Shown one piece after another: positions 47,371 through 56,243 of a DNA stretch of 64,000 bases. The notes beneath the pieces are model-generated. The model ran no database searches, had not been told where the DNA came from, and saw only the letters and a list, made by a program, of their open reading frames with translations. Numbering within the stretch: position 1 is the first letter of the stretch; each line of letters starts with the position of its first letter. Both the position numbers and the translations under genes were made by a program. This stretch comes from Planomicrobium soli (lineage in GTDB: Bacteria; Bacillota; Bacilli; Bacillales_A; Planococcaceae): assembly GCF_003014655.1 (NCBI RefSeq), contig NZ_PYAT01000004.1:124001-188000 (forward strand), given 5' to 3'.

Positions 47371-48300
47371 TCATGCCCTAACATAAACCCTCGACCCTTT
47401 ACCTAAACAAAATCCCATCTTCTTCATCAAGTACCCAACAGCATGCTTGTCTTTCAACCCCAAATAATGGCGGACCTGCTCGCTAGTGATCTCGGGCGAA
47501 GCAAAATCGAACCAGTCATCGAGTGCGCGCTTGTAGCCATCGACTGAGTTCATGCCACACGACAAACAGATAATAGTCCGCTGGCTCAGCTTCCGACATG
47601 AGTTGCCGCAGCTTTCACACAGCACGCCTTTTTTCAGATCATGTATTTCATAGGAATAAATTTCGGAAAGATCGGTCTTAGGGAAAGGTGAGTGGTGATC
47701 GATAAGGAGTCGGCCGACTGCCTCTAATTCTTTAGCGGTTATCAATTGGCCGGTCTGAGGAAGGATTGAGATAAAATAGTTTAACGAGTTGCCGTAAACG
47801 ACAGGAATTCCTTTCGGAGCTCCTTCGACCAGTGTCGAGGAGTAGGGGAGAACAATTGCGGTATGGATCGGCAGCTTTACATTTAAACGCTCAAAAAGTA
47901 ATGCCAGTTCTTCTCGAGCGTTCCATACTTGCGTGGCGGGGGAGTTGAAACCTAACCTTTTCCCGTCGCGCGTTTCTTGCTCCATATGGAAGCTTGCCTC
48001 GTTAAACAGCAGCTTGCCTGAATAATTCTTCACTTCTAAAATCAACGCAAAAGCCGGCGTCAGCACGACCGTGTCGATTTGGCAAAACCGTTCCGAAAGT
48101 TGCAAGTCGGCAATCACGACAAGAGGGACTCGCGACCGCCTCAAAATCTCATCCACATGCTGCTCGCCGCCAAATCCGGCCTTCACTTTGTAATGATCCG
48201 AGTAAACATCTTCCCAGCTCCGATGGCTCTTCGGAAGCCGGTACATTAATCGTGGCAGAGTCTCCAGCAAATGTGGAGCCGTCCGTTCTTTCATAAACAA
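47371..48300 (-). CDS. NERD-domain (nuclease-related) protein with zinc-finger and winged-helix-like tail
   Basis: The protein has about 309 residues if it begins at the TTG at 48300, which AAGGAGG precedes by 7 nt; ATG codons at 48306 and 48294 are alternatives. The N-terminal half contains a NERD domain (about 45-165) with GGEQHVDEIL, QIDTVVLTP and LEVKNYSG, the D...ExK pattern of restriction-like nucleases. A CESCGNSC...CLSCG motif could bind zinc. The last 50 residues (ITSEQVRHYLGLKDKHAVGYL) look like a helix-turn-helix. It is cytoplasmic and should act on nucleic acid, but no role is established for these proteins. It is the only such gene in an envelope region and it abuts a family A repeat array. 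Confidence 0.8.
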   Translation of the reverse strand: MFMKERTAPHLLETLPRLMYRLPKSHRSWEDVYSDHYKVKAGFGGEQHVDEILRRSRVPLVVIADLQLSERFCQIDTVVLTPAFALILEVKNYSGKLLFNEASFHMEQETRDGKRLGFNSPATQVWNAREELALLFERLNVKLPIHTAIVLPYSSTLVEGAPKGIPVVYGNSLNYFISILPQTGQLITAKELEAVGRLLIDHHSPFPKTDLSEIYSYEIHDLKKGVLCESCGNSCRKLSQRTIICLSCGMNSVDGYKRALDDWFDFASPEITSEQVRHYLGLKDKHAVGYLMKKMGFCLGKGSRVYVRA

Positions 48301-48574
48301 TAGCATTCCTCCTTTTGGAAAAAGTATACCATTTAATTCCCTTATTCCATTTAAAAAATTTTCTTTAATCAAACTCTTGCAAAGAAAATCAACTATCTAT
48401 TTTCTGAAAATTAAGACATAATGAGTAAAAAGACAGGTGAGAAAGGAGGGGAATTTGAAGTAATAATCCGCTGAAAGTACCATTTTTATGCCTTTTCAAG
48501 AACCGAACGCTAGGCCTCCGATTTAAGGGCGTTACCGAAGAAAAATTCTAAATCATGAGGAAGGTGATTGAAGC
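48301..48574 (+). other. Leader region of the frameshifted protease gene
   Basis: This noncoding stretch has an AGGAAGGTG ribosome binding site before the GTG at 48575. AACGC/GCGTT near 48508-48535 could form a weak stem, but no riboswitch class fits. Confidence 0.35.
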
Positions 48575-51500
48575 GTGAAAGTGAAATTTTCTTTCTTGAT
48601 AGTTGCAAGCATTTTTCTAGTATTTCTTTTTTCAACTGTTGCAGCGGCCGATGAAAGTGGAGCTGAGCCGGAATTTACGAAAGAAAGCATAGCCACCATA
48701 TTCGATGAAGAAAAAGAATACGACAACAACGAAGTGATTGTGGAATTCAAAAGGGGCGCAACCGCCAAAGAAAAGCAGAAAGCTTTAAGTTTAATAGAAG
48801 GAACAGAAGTTGCGAGCATGTTGAACGGCAAATTTTCTCTTGTTTCACTTCCGAAAGGCACCAAATCAGAGACAGCTGCAAACCAACTGCTTGGAGAAAA
48901 GATCATCGAATTTGTCCAGCCGAATTACAGGGTGGAAAAACGTACGTACCGAGTGATTCCGGCTATAAGAAACAGTGGTACTTGCCGAAAATCCAAATGC
49001 CAAAAGCTTGGGATCTTACCAAAGGTTCCTCCGCTATCACGGTCGCTGTTATTGACGGAGGTGTCCAAACAGACCACCCCGATCTAAAAGGGAAAATTGT
49101 GTCGCCATACGATGTAATAATGGACTGGACCCGTATCCCTGCCCATCCACACGGAACGCATGTAGCGGGCATTATAGCCGCTTCGATAAACAAAACAGGA
49201 GTCGCGGGAATTGCTCCGAATGTCAAAATTATGCCGATTAATGTGTTTATGTATGACATAGCTTATGATTTTGACATTGCAAAAGCCATTGTCTATGCAG
49301 CTGATAAAGGGGCGAATGTCATTAACATGAGCCTTGGAAGCTATGGTTACAGTGCCCTGCAGGATGATGCAGTGAAGTATGCGAGAGGCAAAGGGGTTGT
49401 GATTATCGCCGCAGCCGGAAATAACAGTACGAATGCACGCATGTACCCGGCAGCCTTGCCTTCTGTCATCGCAGTCGCCGCCACTGACAACAAAGACAAG
49501 AGTGCCTGGTTTTCAAATTGGGGCAATCATATTGACATATCCGCCCCAGGAGAGAATATTTATTCCACGTTGCCAGCAAGCTCCTATGATTACATGAGCG
49601 GAACGTCAATGGCTGCACCGGTCGTTTCCGGAGTCGCCGCTTTGATTTTATCGAAAAACCCATTCCTAAGCCCTGACCAAGTCGAAGATATTCTCGCTAA
49701 ATCAGCTCTTGATCTATGGAGGAAAGGATGGGATGAACAGTTCGGATACGGCCGTGTGGATGCCCTAAAAGCGCTGCAACAAACTCCAGCACCTATGACT
49801 GCTATTTCATCCGCTTCCACATTCACTCCCACCGGGACGAACAAACTCAGCATGAGCTTCACTGCCCAAAAAGGAACGACGGTATCTGTGTACATCGAAA
49901 AAACCAAAGGGACGACCCTCAAGAAGCTGGTCAATCCGAAAAAATGGAACGGCGGCAAGGTGACTGCCGCATGGGACGGCAAATTGGACAGTGGCCTGTA
50001 CGCATCTTCAGGCAGCTATACGCTCGTCGTAAAATTGACGAACGGCAAGGAGACCGTCTACAAGACAAAAACGGTCAAGCTGACAAACAAAGTTAAGCCG
50101 ACGATCAAGATGGGCTCATCAGCCGTCTACTCGCCGGAATCATTCAACAAGCTCGCACTCTCTTATGATATCAATCAGACAACAACCATTGCCGCAAGAG
50201 TCTACGACAGCAAAAACACATACGTGAAAACGGTCCTTTACAACAAAACCGTTACCGCCAAAAGGAATAAAATTGAGTGGGACGGCACCAACAGCAGAGG
50301 GCAAAAAGTGAAAGACGGCCTCTACAAACTTGTCGTATCAGGAACAGGCGCCAATAAAATCAAGGCTACCAATGCGAACGTGTCCATAGAAGTGGAAACC
50401 GTCAAACCCGCATCCCAAATCGACCTGCTAGCATCTCCATTCAAAATCGACGGGACCTTGAAATCCGCACTTAAAGTCACCTTAAAAGAAAAAGTCTCGA
50501 TAACCGCTTATGTAGCGACAGACAAAGGGGCAAAAGTGAAAAGGCTTATCCATAACCAAACGTTCAACGCAGGAGAGGCCCTCTTGAAATGGGACGGCAA
50601 AAACGATTCGGGCAAGTATGTGGCTGAAGGGAAATACCTGTACCAAACAGAAGTTAGAGACGCCGCAGGAAACGTGAGGATCACCAAGTCGAAAGTGTTC
50701 GCTCTTGAAGACCGGCGAAAACCGGTTGTCAGTGCAACAAAAGATTTTGCCTACAGGAAAGAAGGGACTGCCTCTTTCACCTATACCCTTAACAAGCCTG
50801 CTGCCGTATCTATCCAAGTATTGAATGGTAGCAAAATCGTTAAAACCATAGAATCAGGCAAAGCAAAAAATACCGGCGCCAATAAATTTGTCTGGGACGG
50901 CAAAGACCAGGCAGGCAATCTTCTTGCCGATGGGAACTACCAATACGCCATTACCGCAGCCGATAAATACAAAAACACGCATATTTCTACTGGAAATATG
51001 ATTATGGCGTTAGTACCGGTGGAAGTCACCGCTCCTCCGATTGTCAATTTCTATGGAGGCGCGTACGGCGGCGACGTCTATTATAAATTATCGCAAGATG
51101 CATCTGTAGCAGTTGAAATTTATGATAGCACCAATGCCAAAATACGGACAATAAAAGCAGCCACCCGCAAGGCCGGCCTTAATCATTTTAACTGGGATGG
51201 CATTGTTGATGCCGGATACTATACTTATCCGGAAGTAGAAATTTATTATTACGTGATCAAAGCGAAAAACTCTTTGGGAAATGAAACAGCGTTCAAAGGG
51301 AAAATCACAAAAGAAGAGAAGCCCAATTGGCTCAAATCCCATATAAGTTTCTTTACACCTTCGGGCGACTCGTGGGCGGATGCCAAGCTAAATCTTTCAA
51401 TAGATGTAACAGAGCCAACCACCATGACCCTATATGCATATGACTATTATTTCTATGAAAAAGAGCGGAATCGAGAAGTTTACAACTTAGCCGAAGGAAC

Positions 51501-51648
51501 TAACGAAATCAGCTACAGAAGAGATTCCTTAGAGGTATTGTTTTACGTGATCGAATACAAAGACCAGCTTGGGAACGAGTACATCTACGAAATAGATGAA
51601 AGGGACCCCAAACATCACCATGAGCAAAAAACAGAAATTTCTCCTTAA
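48575..51648 (+). pseudogene. Secreted S8 serine peptidase with FlgD-like Ig domains, frameshifted after the propeptide
   Basis: The signal peptide and I9-type propeptide are read from the GTG at 48575 as far as VQPNYRVEK, then the frame is lost. The catalytic domain continues in the -1 frame from about 48941 (SDSGYKKQWYLPK, MPKAWDLTKG) to 51648. Adding one A to the A5 tract at 48936-48940 would restore a continuous protein of about 1020 residues reading VEKTYVPSDSGY. The downstream part keeps Asp (VAVIDGGVQTDHPDL), His (HPHGTHVAG) and Ser (SGTSMAAPVVSG), and at least four FlgD-type repeats (WDGKNDSGKYVAEGKY). No ribosome binding site would allow the catalytic part to start alone. It may be a sequencing error, a true mutation or slippage-dependent expression. 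Confidence 0.85.
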
Positions 51649-51665
51649 AAAGCAAACCTAAAGGG

Positions 51666-51697
51666 GAGTGATCGCACTCACCGATCACTTCTTTTTT
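51666..51697 (+). terminator. Rho-independent terminator
   Basis: GAGTGATCG pairs with CGATCACTT around CACTCAC, followed by a T-rich run. Confidence 0.82.
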
Positions 51698-51719
51698 CTG
51701 CTGCGGCGAGAATTGTTTA

Positions 51720-51915
51720 GGGGAAGTTGGAATTCACCCAATCCCACCAACAAAAAACCCCTAATTTGAAAGCTTTTCGCCAAGGCGAAAAGCCCTCACT
51801 CTGAAAAGAAGGCATTCGCAGCCGCGAATGCCAAGCGCTTCTCAAGTTGAAACCACAGAAGTTGTAACTCGCACTCAAAAAGTTGTAACTCAAACTCCAA
51901 AAGTCATAACCCATC
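51720..51915 (+). repeat. Family A array, locus 4, with double hairpin
   Basis: Cores lie at 51725, then 51845, 51860, 51881 and 51902; the last three are 21 bp apart while 51845-51860 is an odd 15 bp. The hairpins GCTTTTCGCC/GGCGAAAAGC (51772-51793) and GGCATTCGC/GCGAATGCC (51811-51832) separate the two parts. The end of the array lies close to the next gene's promoter. Confidence 0.8.
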
Positions 51916-52011
51916 CAATTCTTCAACTATAAAATAATTATAAAATTCAGACTTTTTATTCCGCATGCGGGTATACTAACCATGACACTATCTAGTAGGG
52001 GAGAGACCGCT

Positions 52012-52926
52012 ATGTTTTGTTCCAATTGCGGATACAAAAACAAAGAGATTGCACGTTTTTGCATAGACTGCGGCCAGCCACTGGATCGAATCACCCGAAT
52101 TCACAAGCAAAAGAAGCGCAACAAAACCCAAACACTTTTCCTGTCCTTTCTGCTCGTCGGGGCAGGTTTTTCTGCCGCACAGCTTACCAAGGAAGATGCG
52201 ACAAAACCACCAACAATCGAAGAGACCGCTAGCAGACAACCTCTAACCCAGGAGCCGCCGCCTACACCAGAAACCGCACCCCAGGCAGAAAATGCGCAAG
52301 AAAAGATCAGTCTTATCCAGGAAACCCAGCAAAAAGTCTTTACAATCAAAACAAGCAAAACAACCGGAACCGGCTTCCTGTTCACGGATAGCGGCATACT
52401 CGTCACCAATGCCCACGTAATAGCCGGACAAAAAGAACTGCTCGTGCGGAACGTAGACGGGGAAGAAGAGACAGGACGCGTAATCGGAATTTCCGTCATA
52501 GATGATGTGGCGCTTATTCAAGTCGATGCCTATGCCGGAAACGCGCCGATTGAAGTGGAAAGGGGCCGAACGGCAGTCGGCACCGAAGTGATTGCTTTTG
52601 GCAGTCCGTCCGGATTTGAGAACTCTGCCTCCATTGGTTATGTCACCGGCACTGGCCGCGACTTCCAGCACAACTTTACTTATAGCGACATGTACCAAAT
52701 CGATGCCCAGCTTGCCCCAGGATCGAGCGGCGGTCCGCTCGTCGATGCAGCAACCGGCAAAGTGATTGCCATCAATTCCATCCAATACACAGACGGCATC
52801 TCCATCGGCTTCTCCATCCCGATGCACACAGTCCAAGACCTCCTTGCCGACTGGCTAAATGACCCGATGCCGGCAACAGAAATCGAACAAATCATAAACA
52901 ACCATGAAGAAAGAAACAACTTCTGA
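52012..52926 (+). CDS. Zinc-ribbon, membrane-anchored trypsin-like serine protease
   Basis: The protein has 304 residues from the ATG at 52012, which AGGGGAGA precedes by 7 nt; an earlier ATG at 51982 lacks a site. The N-terminus is a zinc ribbon (Cys3, Cys6, Cys17, Cys20 in FCSNCG and FCIDCG). One membrane segment follows (TLFLSFLLVGAGFSAAQ), then a Pro/Glu-rich linker and a trypsin-like domain with TNAHVIAG, DDVALIQVD and GSSGGPLVD supplying His, Asp and Ser. The ribbon would be cytoplasmic and the protease outside, so it could pass a signal or set oligomer state across the membrane. It resembles the protease at 29772, which lacks the ribbon and has an extra C-terminal domain. There is no PDZ domain. 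Confidence 0.87.
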   Translation: MFCSNCGYKNKEIARFCIDCGQPLDRITRIHKQKKRNKTQTLFLSFLLVGAGFSAAQLTKEDATKPPTIEETASRQPLTQEPPPTPETAPQAENAQEKISLIQETQQKVFTIKTSKTTGTGFLFTDSGILVTNAHVIAGQKELLVRNVDGEEETGRVIGISVIDDVALIQVDAYAGNAPIEVERGRTAVGTEVIAFGSPSGFENSASIGYVTGTGRDFQHNFTYSDMYQIDAQLAPGSSGGPLVDAATGKVIAINSIQYTDGISIGFSIPMHTVQDLLADWLNDPMPATEIEQIINNHEERNNF

Positions 52927-52932
52927 ATCCAC

Positions 52933-52947
52933 AAAAAAAAAAAAAAA
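52933..52947 (+). repeat. A15 homopolymer tract
   Basis: Fifteen consecutive A residues lie just after the protease stop codon. Such tracts are rare and length-variable; this one is outside any gene. Confidence 0.9.
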
Positions 52948-52983
52948 TAGGTATTTTTACTACCATCTTTATACCTAATATCC

Positions 52984-52989
52984 TATAAT
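52984..52989 (+). promoter_or_regulatory. Possible -10 of the small HTH gene
   Basis: TATAAT lies 66 nt before the ATG; no good -35 is seen at 17 bp. Confidence 0.4.
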
Positions 52990-53055
52990 TGGAATAAGCA
53001 CTAGCAGTAGAAGAGTTTTGCACTGTTAAATTCAAGCTGAAAGCGGGTTGAAGGG

Positions 53056-53262
53056 ATGAAAGCAGATTTTGAATCCTATAAAAACAAACTGGAAAGCCAA
53101 TTTAACCAGGACCTAAAAGAAATCCTTATTGATCATTGCATCAGACAAGAACACGGCCCTTCTGTCAGCGCCAAGCAGCTGGGAATCCCGCGACAAGCAG
53201 TTGTCCATTTCATGAATCTGTACAAGTTGAACGACCTCAAATTCAGCCAATGGGAAAAATGA
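53056..53262 (+). CDS. Small helix-turn-helix protein
   Basis: This 68-residue protein is mainly helical and charged, with SVSAKQLGIPRQAVVHFM at about 36-53 forming a convincing helix-turn-helix. No larger domain is present, so it may be a compact DNA-binding protein that dimerises through the N-terminal helix (FESYKNKLESQFNQDLKEIL). The ribosome binding site is weak: GAAGGG touches the ATG, while GAAAGCGG lies further off. A perfect terminator hairpin follows directly, which supports a real gene. It sits between family A repeat loci 4 and 5, so it is a possible but unproven binder of those arrays. Confidence 0.68.
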   Translation: MKADFESYKNKLESQFNQDLKEILIDHCIRQEHGPSVSAKQLGIPRQAVVHFMNLYKLNDLKFSQWEK

Positions 53263-53298
53263 AAAATCCCTTCGCAAAAAAATGCGGAGGGATTTTTA
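53263..53298 (+). terminator. Rho-independent terminator
   Basis: A 15-bp stem (AAAAATCCCTTCGCA with TGCGGAGGGATTTTT, one G-U pair) follows the small gene's stop codon. Confidence 0.9.
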
Positions 53299-53317
53299 TT
53301 TGCCGTAATAAAGAAGA

Positions 53318-53396
53318 TGGAAGTTGGAACTCGGCCCAATTAAGTTGCAACTCATAATAGAAAAGTTGTAACTCACCCACAAACAGTTGGAACTCG
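53318..53396 (+). repeat. Family A array, locus 5
   Basis: Four cores at 53322, 53343, 53364 and 53385 are spaced exactly 21 bp; units read AGTTGGAACTC, AGTTGCAACTC and AGTTGTAACTC. No double hairpin is present. Confidence 0.87.
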
Positions 53397-53420
53397 CCCA
53401 AAAACCCAATCCACCCCACA

Positions 53421-53449
53421 AAAAAACCACGACCCGAAAGTCGTGGTTT
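53421..53449 (-). terminator. Terminator of the Gly/Asn/Ser-rich protein gene
   Basis: AAACCACGAC and GTCGTGGTTT form a perfect 10-bp stem ending in T residues on the minus strand. Confidence 0.88.
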
Positions 53450-53459
53450 CCAATCCTTC

Positions 53460-54389
53460 TTATTTAAGACCGACAGCTTTTTTCATAATCTCTTGTTTCC
53501 GTTGTTTTTTCGTATTTTCATACTCATTCACCACAGATTTAACATGAGACTCAGCCAAGCCGTTCGCTTTCAAATCACGCTTCATTACATCAACTACACC
53601 ATAGAAAGCCTTATCCATTTGCGCTTCAAGATCCGCAGCGGCAGCTGTGTACTTGTTGTAGAAGAATGGATAACCTTTGGATTTGTTTGCATTGTAATCT
53701 TTAATACCTACAGCGATCAATGAATCAAGGCGAGCGTTGGCTGTGCCTTCCAAGCCTTCCAAAGCGGTAGCATACTTTTCTTTGATATCCGCAACCGAAA
53801 CGCGATCTTTTGGTTTGTCTGAGCCATTGTTTCCATTAGAGCCGTTTCCATTAGAACCGTTATTACCGTTTGATCCTTTATCCGAACCGTTGTTTCCGTT
53901 TGATCCATTCGAGTTCGAACCAGTGTTGCCGTTCGATCCGCTATTGCCATTTGAACCTTTGCCATCCGAACCGTTGTTTCCGTTAGATCCAGCAGAAGAT
54001 CCGTTGTTAGCAGAAGCTTTCGATACATTCGAACCAGTAGAACTTGAAACTGCTTTCGTATCAGAAGAAGTTTTCGTTGTAGCTACTGCTGCAGATGATC
54101 CAGTAGCAGAAGAACCAGTTGTGCCTTCAGTGCTTGAGCCTTCTTCATCTGAAGACTCTGTATCGTTTTCATCTTTTTCGTCTTTTTCTTCTGTTACATT
54201 GCCGTCTTCGTCAACAGTGAGCTTCGTGTCATCAGGCAAATCGATTTCGATTTTTTCTTTTGTGACCTCGTCCACTTTCTCATCTGCCACGTCGTATTCC
54301 TTCACTTGGAACGTGTAGAACACAGAACCGGCGACAGCTAATACAAGTACCCCTAAAATAAGTGCGATTTTCTTCCAGTGCTTTTTCAT
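53460..54389 (-). CDS. Membrane-anchored Gly/Asn/Ser-rich protein of unknown function
   Basis: I do not recognise a family. The protein has 309 residues: a basic start and one membrane helix (IALILGVLVLAVAGSVFYTF, about 8-27), an acidic region (about 33-85) and a long Gly/Asn/Ser-rich stretch with repeated SNGNNGSD-type units (about 125-195). A helical C-terminal domain of about 110 residues follows, with ALEGLEGTANARLDSLI and YNKYTAAAADLEAQMDKAF. AGGAGG lies 7 nt before the ATG. The layout suggests a helical domain held away from the membrane by a flexible spacer that crosses the wall. It is divergent from the polysaccharide operon, which may imply a surface role. Confidence 0.8.
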   Translation of the reverse strand: MKKHWKKIALILGVLVLAVAGSVFYTFQVKEYDVADEKVDEVTKEKIEIDLPDDTKLTVDEDGNVTEEKDEKDENDTESSDEEGSSTEGTTGSSATGSSAAVATTKTSSDTKAVSSSTGSNVSKASANNGSSAGSNGNNGSDGKGSNGNSGSNGNTGSNSNGSNGNNGSDKGSNGNNGSNGNGSNGNNGSDKPKDRVSVADIKEKYATALEGLEGTANARLDSLIAVGIKDYNANKSKGYPFFYNKYTAAAADLEAQMDKAFYGVVDVMKRDLKANGLAESHVKSVVNEYENTKKQRKQEIMKKAVGLK

Positions 54390-54756
54390 CCAACAATCCT
54401 CCTAAGTAAAAACCTTCTTTTTACAATACCATATAGCAGTAAAACTTTATAGCACATAATTTTAATACATCCATTGGCCATCAACGTAAGCAATAAAACC
54501 TATTTTATAAAACTTGCTATACAAACAATACCATAAAATTGTAATATTAAAAGTCTTAAAGCAAGGAAATTCCAAAATTCTACCCGATTTTACATAACTT
54601 TAAACCATAGTCCCCCATAAAAATGTTGCTAAAATGAAAACAACGTTTTATCATGATGAAAGACCTAAGAAATAAATACCAAAAAAGTATCTACACCATA
54701 ATAACTTCATGCTATACTGAAAAAAGTATTTTACAAATAAAGGAGATACACCTCAA
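54390..54756 (+). promoter_or_regulatory. Divergent upstream region and likely promoter of the polysaccharide operon
   Basis: An extended -10-like TGCTATACT lies at 54710-54718 and is flanked by a direct repeat AAAAAAGTAT (54681-54690 and 54721-54730). The -35 is unclear. The rest of the gap shows no gene. Confidence 0.45.
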
Positions 54757-55476
54757 ATGGAAGAAACCATCTCATTGCAAGAACTGTTTGCCACGTTGAA
54801 AAAAAGGCTCGGCATGATTGCCATCTTAACCCTTCTTGCTGTCATCATCGCAGGGGTAGTCAGCTACAAAGTACTGACACCAATTTATGAAACATCAACG
54901 CAAATTCTTGTTAACCAAGAAAAATCTGAAACAGCACAACTTCTTAATCAAAACATCCAAACCGATCTGCAATTGATCAACACATACAGCGTCATTATCA
55001 AAAGCCCAGCGATTCTAGAACCGGTGTCCCAGGAACTTGACCTTGGCCTTACGGTAGAGCAGCTTAACAGCAAAATCACCGTGACCAACGCTGAAAATTC
55101 CCAAGTAGTCAACGTTGCAGTAAAAGATCCGGACCCGGCAATTGCGGTTGACATTGCCAACACGACAGCGAATGTGTTCCAGGAAAAAATCCAGGAATTG
55201 ATGAAAGTCGATAACGTATCGATTTTGGCACCGGCCGTAATGAAAGAAAACCCGGCACCGATCGCGCCGAACCCGATGATGAACATGGCGATTGCCGCAG
55301 TTATCGGACTGATGCTTGGTGTCGGCATTGCTTTCTTATTGGACTATTTAGATACGACACTTAAAAACGACCAGGATATCGAAGACGTACTCGATCTTCC
55401 ATTGCTTGGTGTAATCTCTCCTATTAAAGAAGACGCTACAGACCTAGAGACATCATCCAGAAGAAGGGCGGGATAA
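54757..55476 (+). CDS. Wzz/YveK-like chain-length regulator (BY-kinase activator)
   Basis: The protein has 239 residues, with two membrane helices (about 19-38 and 172-196) around an extracellular Wzz domain, and a proline-rich segment (ENPAPIAPNP) just before the second helix. The cytoplasmic tail (about 197-239) probably touches the kinase encoded 2 bp downstream. In Firmicutes such proteins (YveK, YwqC, CapA, CpsC) activate the separate tyrosine kinase and set polysaccharide length. AAAGGAGATACACC precedes the ATG. It begins an operon of the order Wzz, kinase, phosphatase. Confidence 0.92.
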   Translation: MEETISLQELFATLKKRLGMIAILTLLAVIIAGVVSYKVLTPIYETSTQILVNQEKSETAQLLNQNIQTDLQLINTYSVIIKSPAILEPVSQELDLGLTVEQLNSKITVTNAENSQVVNVAVKDPDPAIAVDIANTTANVFQEKIQELMKVDNVSILAPAVMKENPAPIAPNPMMNMAIAAVIGLMLGVGIAFLLDYLDTTLKNDQDIEDVLDLPLLGVISPIKEDATDLETSSRRRAG

Positions 55477-55478
55477 CA

Positions 55479-56192
55479 ATGGCCTTGAAATTCAGAAGAA
55501 AACGCAAAAAACTGCAGCCGACCGCACGGAAGTTGGTTGCGCACACGAACCCGCGCTCGTTCGTCGTAGAACAGTTCCGCACACTGCGTACAAACATCAA
55601 CTTTTCATCACCGGACGGCGATCTTCGTTCGATCGTCATCACGTCGGCTTCACCGGAAGAAGGCAAGTCGACAGCTGCAGCGAACTTGGCTGTCGTATTC
55701 GCTCAAGAAGGAAAGAAAGTGCTCCTAATCGACGGCGATATGCGGAAACCGACTACGCACCATACATTCCATATGTCGAACTCCCAAGGCTTATCAAGCG
55801 TTTTGACACGCCAGGCTTCTATCGAAGATGCGGTTCACCAGACTTTGGTGGAACGACTTGATTTATTAACTTGCGGTCCGATTCCGCCAAACCCGGCAGA
55901 ACTCATAGCATCCCAATCAATGACAGCATTGATCGAACAGCTGAAAGGCCTGTACGACTTAATTATCTTTGATGCACCACCTGTATTATCAGTTGCGGAT
56001 GCACAAATACTAGCCAGCAAATGCGAAGGCACGATACTAGTCGTCAACTCAGGGAAGACAGAAAAAGAATCTGCGCTCAAAGCGAAAGAAGCGATCGCTT
56101 CATCCAACAGCCGGTTAATTGGTGCCGTTTTAAATAACTTTGTTCCACCAAAAGACAGTTACTACTATCAGTATTACGGTTCCGAAAAGTAA
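55479..56192 (+). CDS. BY-family tyrosine kinase (YwqD/CapB/CpsD-like)
   Basis: The kinase has 237 residues with the three ATP-binding motifs: Walker A SASPEEGKST (about 56-65), Walker A' VLLIDGDMR (81-89) and Walker B LIIFDAP (161-167). The Tyr cluster at the C-terminus (DSYYYQYYG) is the autophosphorylation site. The N-terminus contains the basic segment and FVVEQFRTLRTNI typical of this family. It controls polysaccharide assembly, and often phosphorylates UDP-glucose dehydrogenase, which is also encoded in this locus (59850). It needs the membrane activator encoded immediately upstream. Confidence 0.94.
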   Translation: MALKFRRKRKKLQPTARKLVAHTNPRSFVVEQFRTLRTNINFSSPDGDLRSIVITSASPEEGKSTAAANLAVVFAQEGKKVLLIDGDMRKPTTHHTFHMSNSQGLSSVLTRQASIEDAVHQTLVERLDLLTCGPIPPNPAELIASQSMTALIEQLKGLYDLIIFDAPPVLSVADAQILASKCEGTILVVNSGKTEKESALKAKEAIASSNSRLIGAVLNNFVPPKDSYYYQYYGSEK

Positions 56193-56217
56193 AAAGGGTT
56201 CTCCTTTTTACTTTTTT
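56193..56217 (+). terminator. Possible weak terminator or attenuator
   Basis: AAAAAGG and CCTTTTT pair around GTTCT, followed by ACTTTTTTC, between the kinase and phosphatase genes. The stem is AT-rich and may only reduce read-through. Confidence 0.4.
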
Positions 56218-56243
56218 CTTTGAAAAGTTGAGGAGGAACAACA

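Noticed and set aside
48420..48560. Cyclic dinucleotide riboswitch in the leader of the frameshifted protease
   Set aside because: A few short strings looked suggestive, but the conserved cores of the c-di-GMP and c-di-AMP classes are not present.
48982..51648. The catalytic half of the frameshifted protease as an independent gene
   Set aside because: It would begin at a TTG without a ribosome binding site, inside the first conserved segment and without a signal peptide. A frameshift explains it better.
53737..54318. Open frame of 193 codons opposite the Gly/Asn/Ser-rich protein
   Set aside because: Its Pro/Leu/Phe/Glu repeats are the mirror of the low-complexity codons on the other strand, and the minus-strand gene has signal, start site and terminator.
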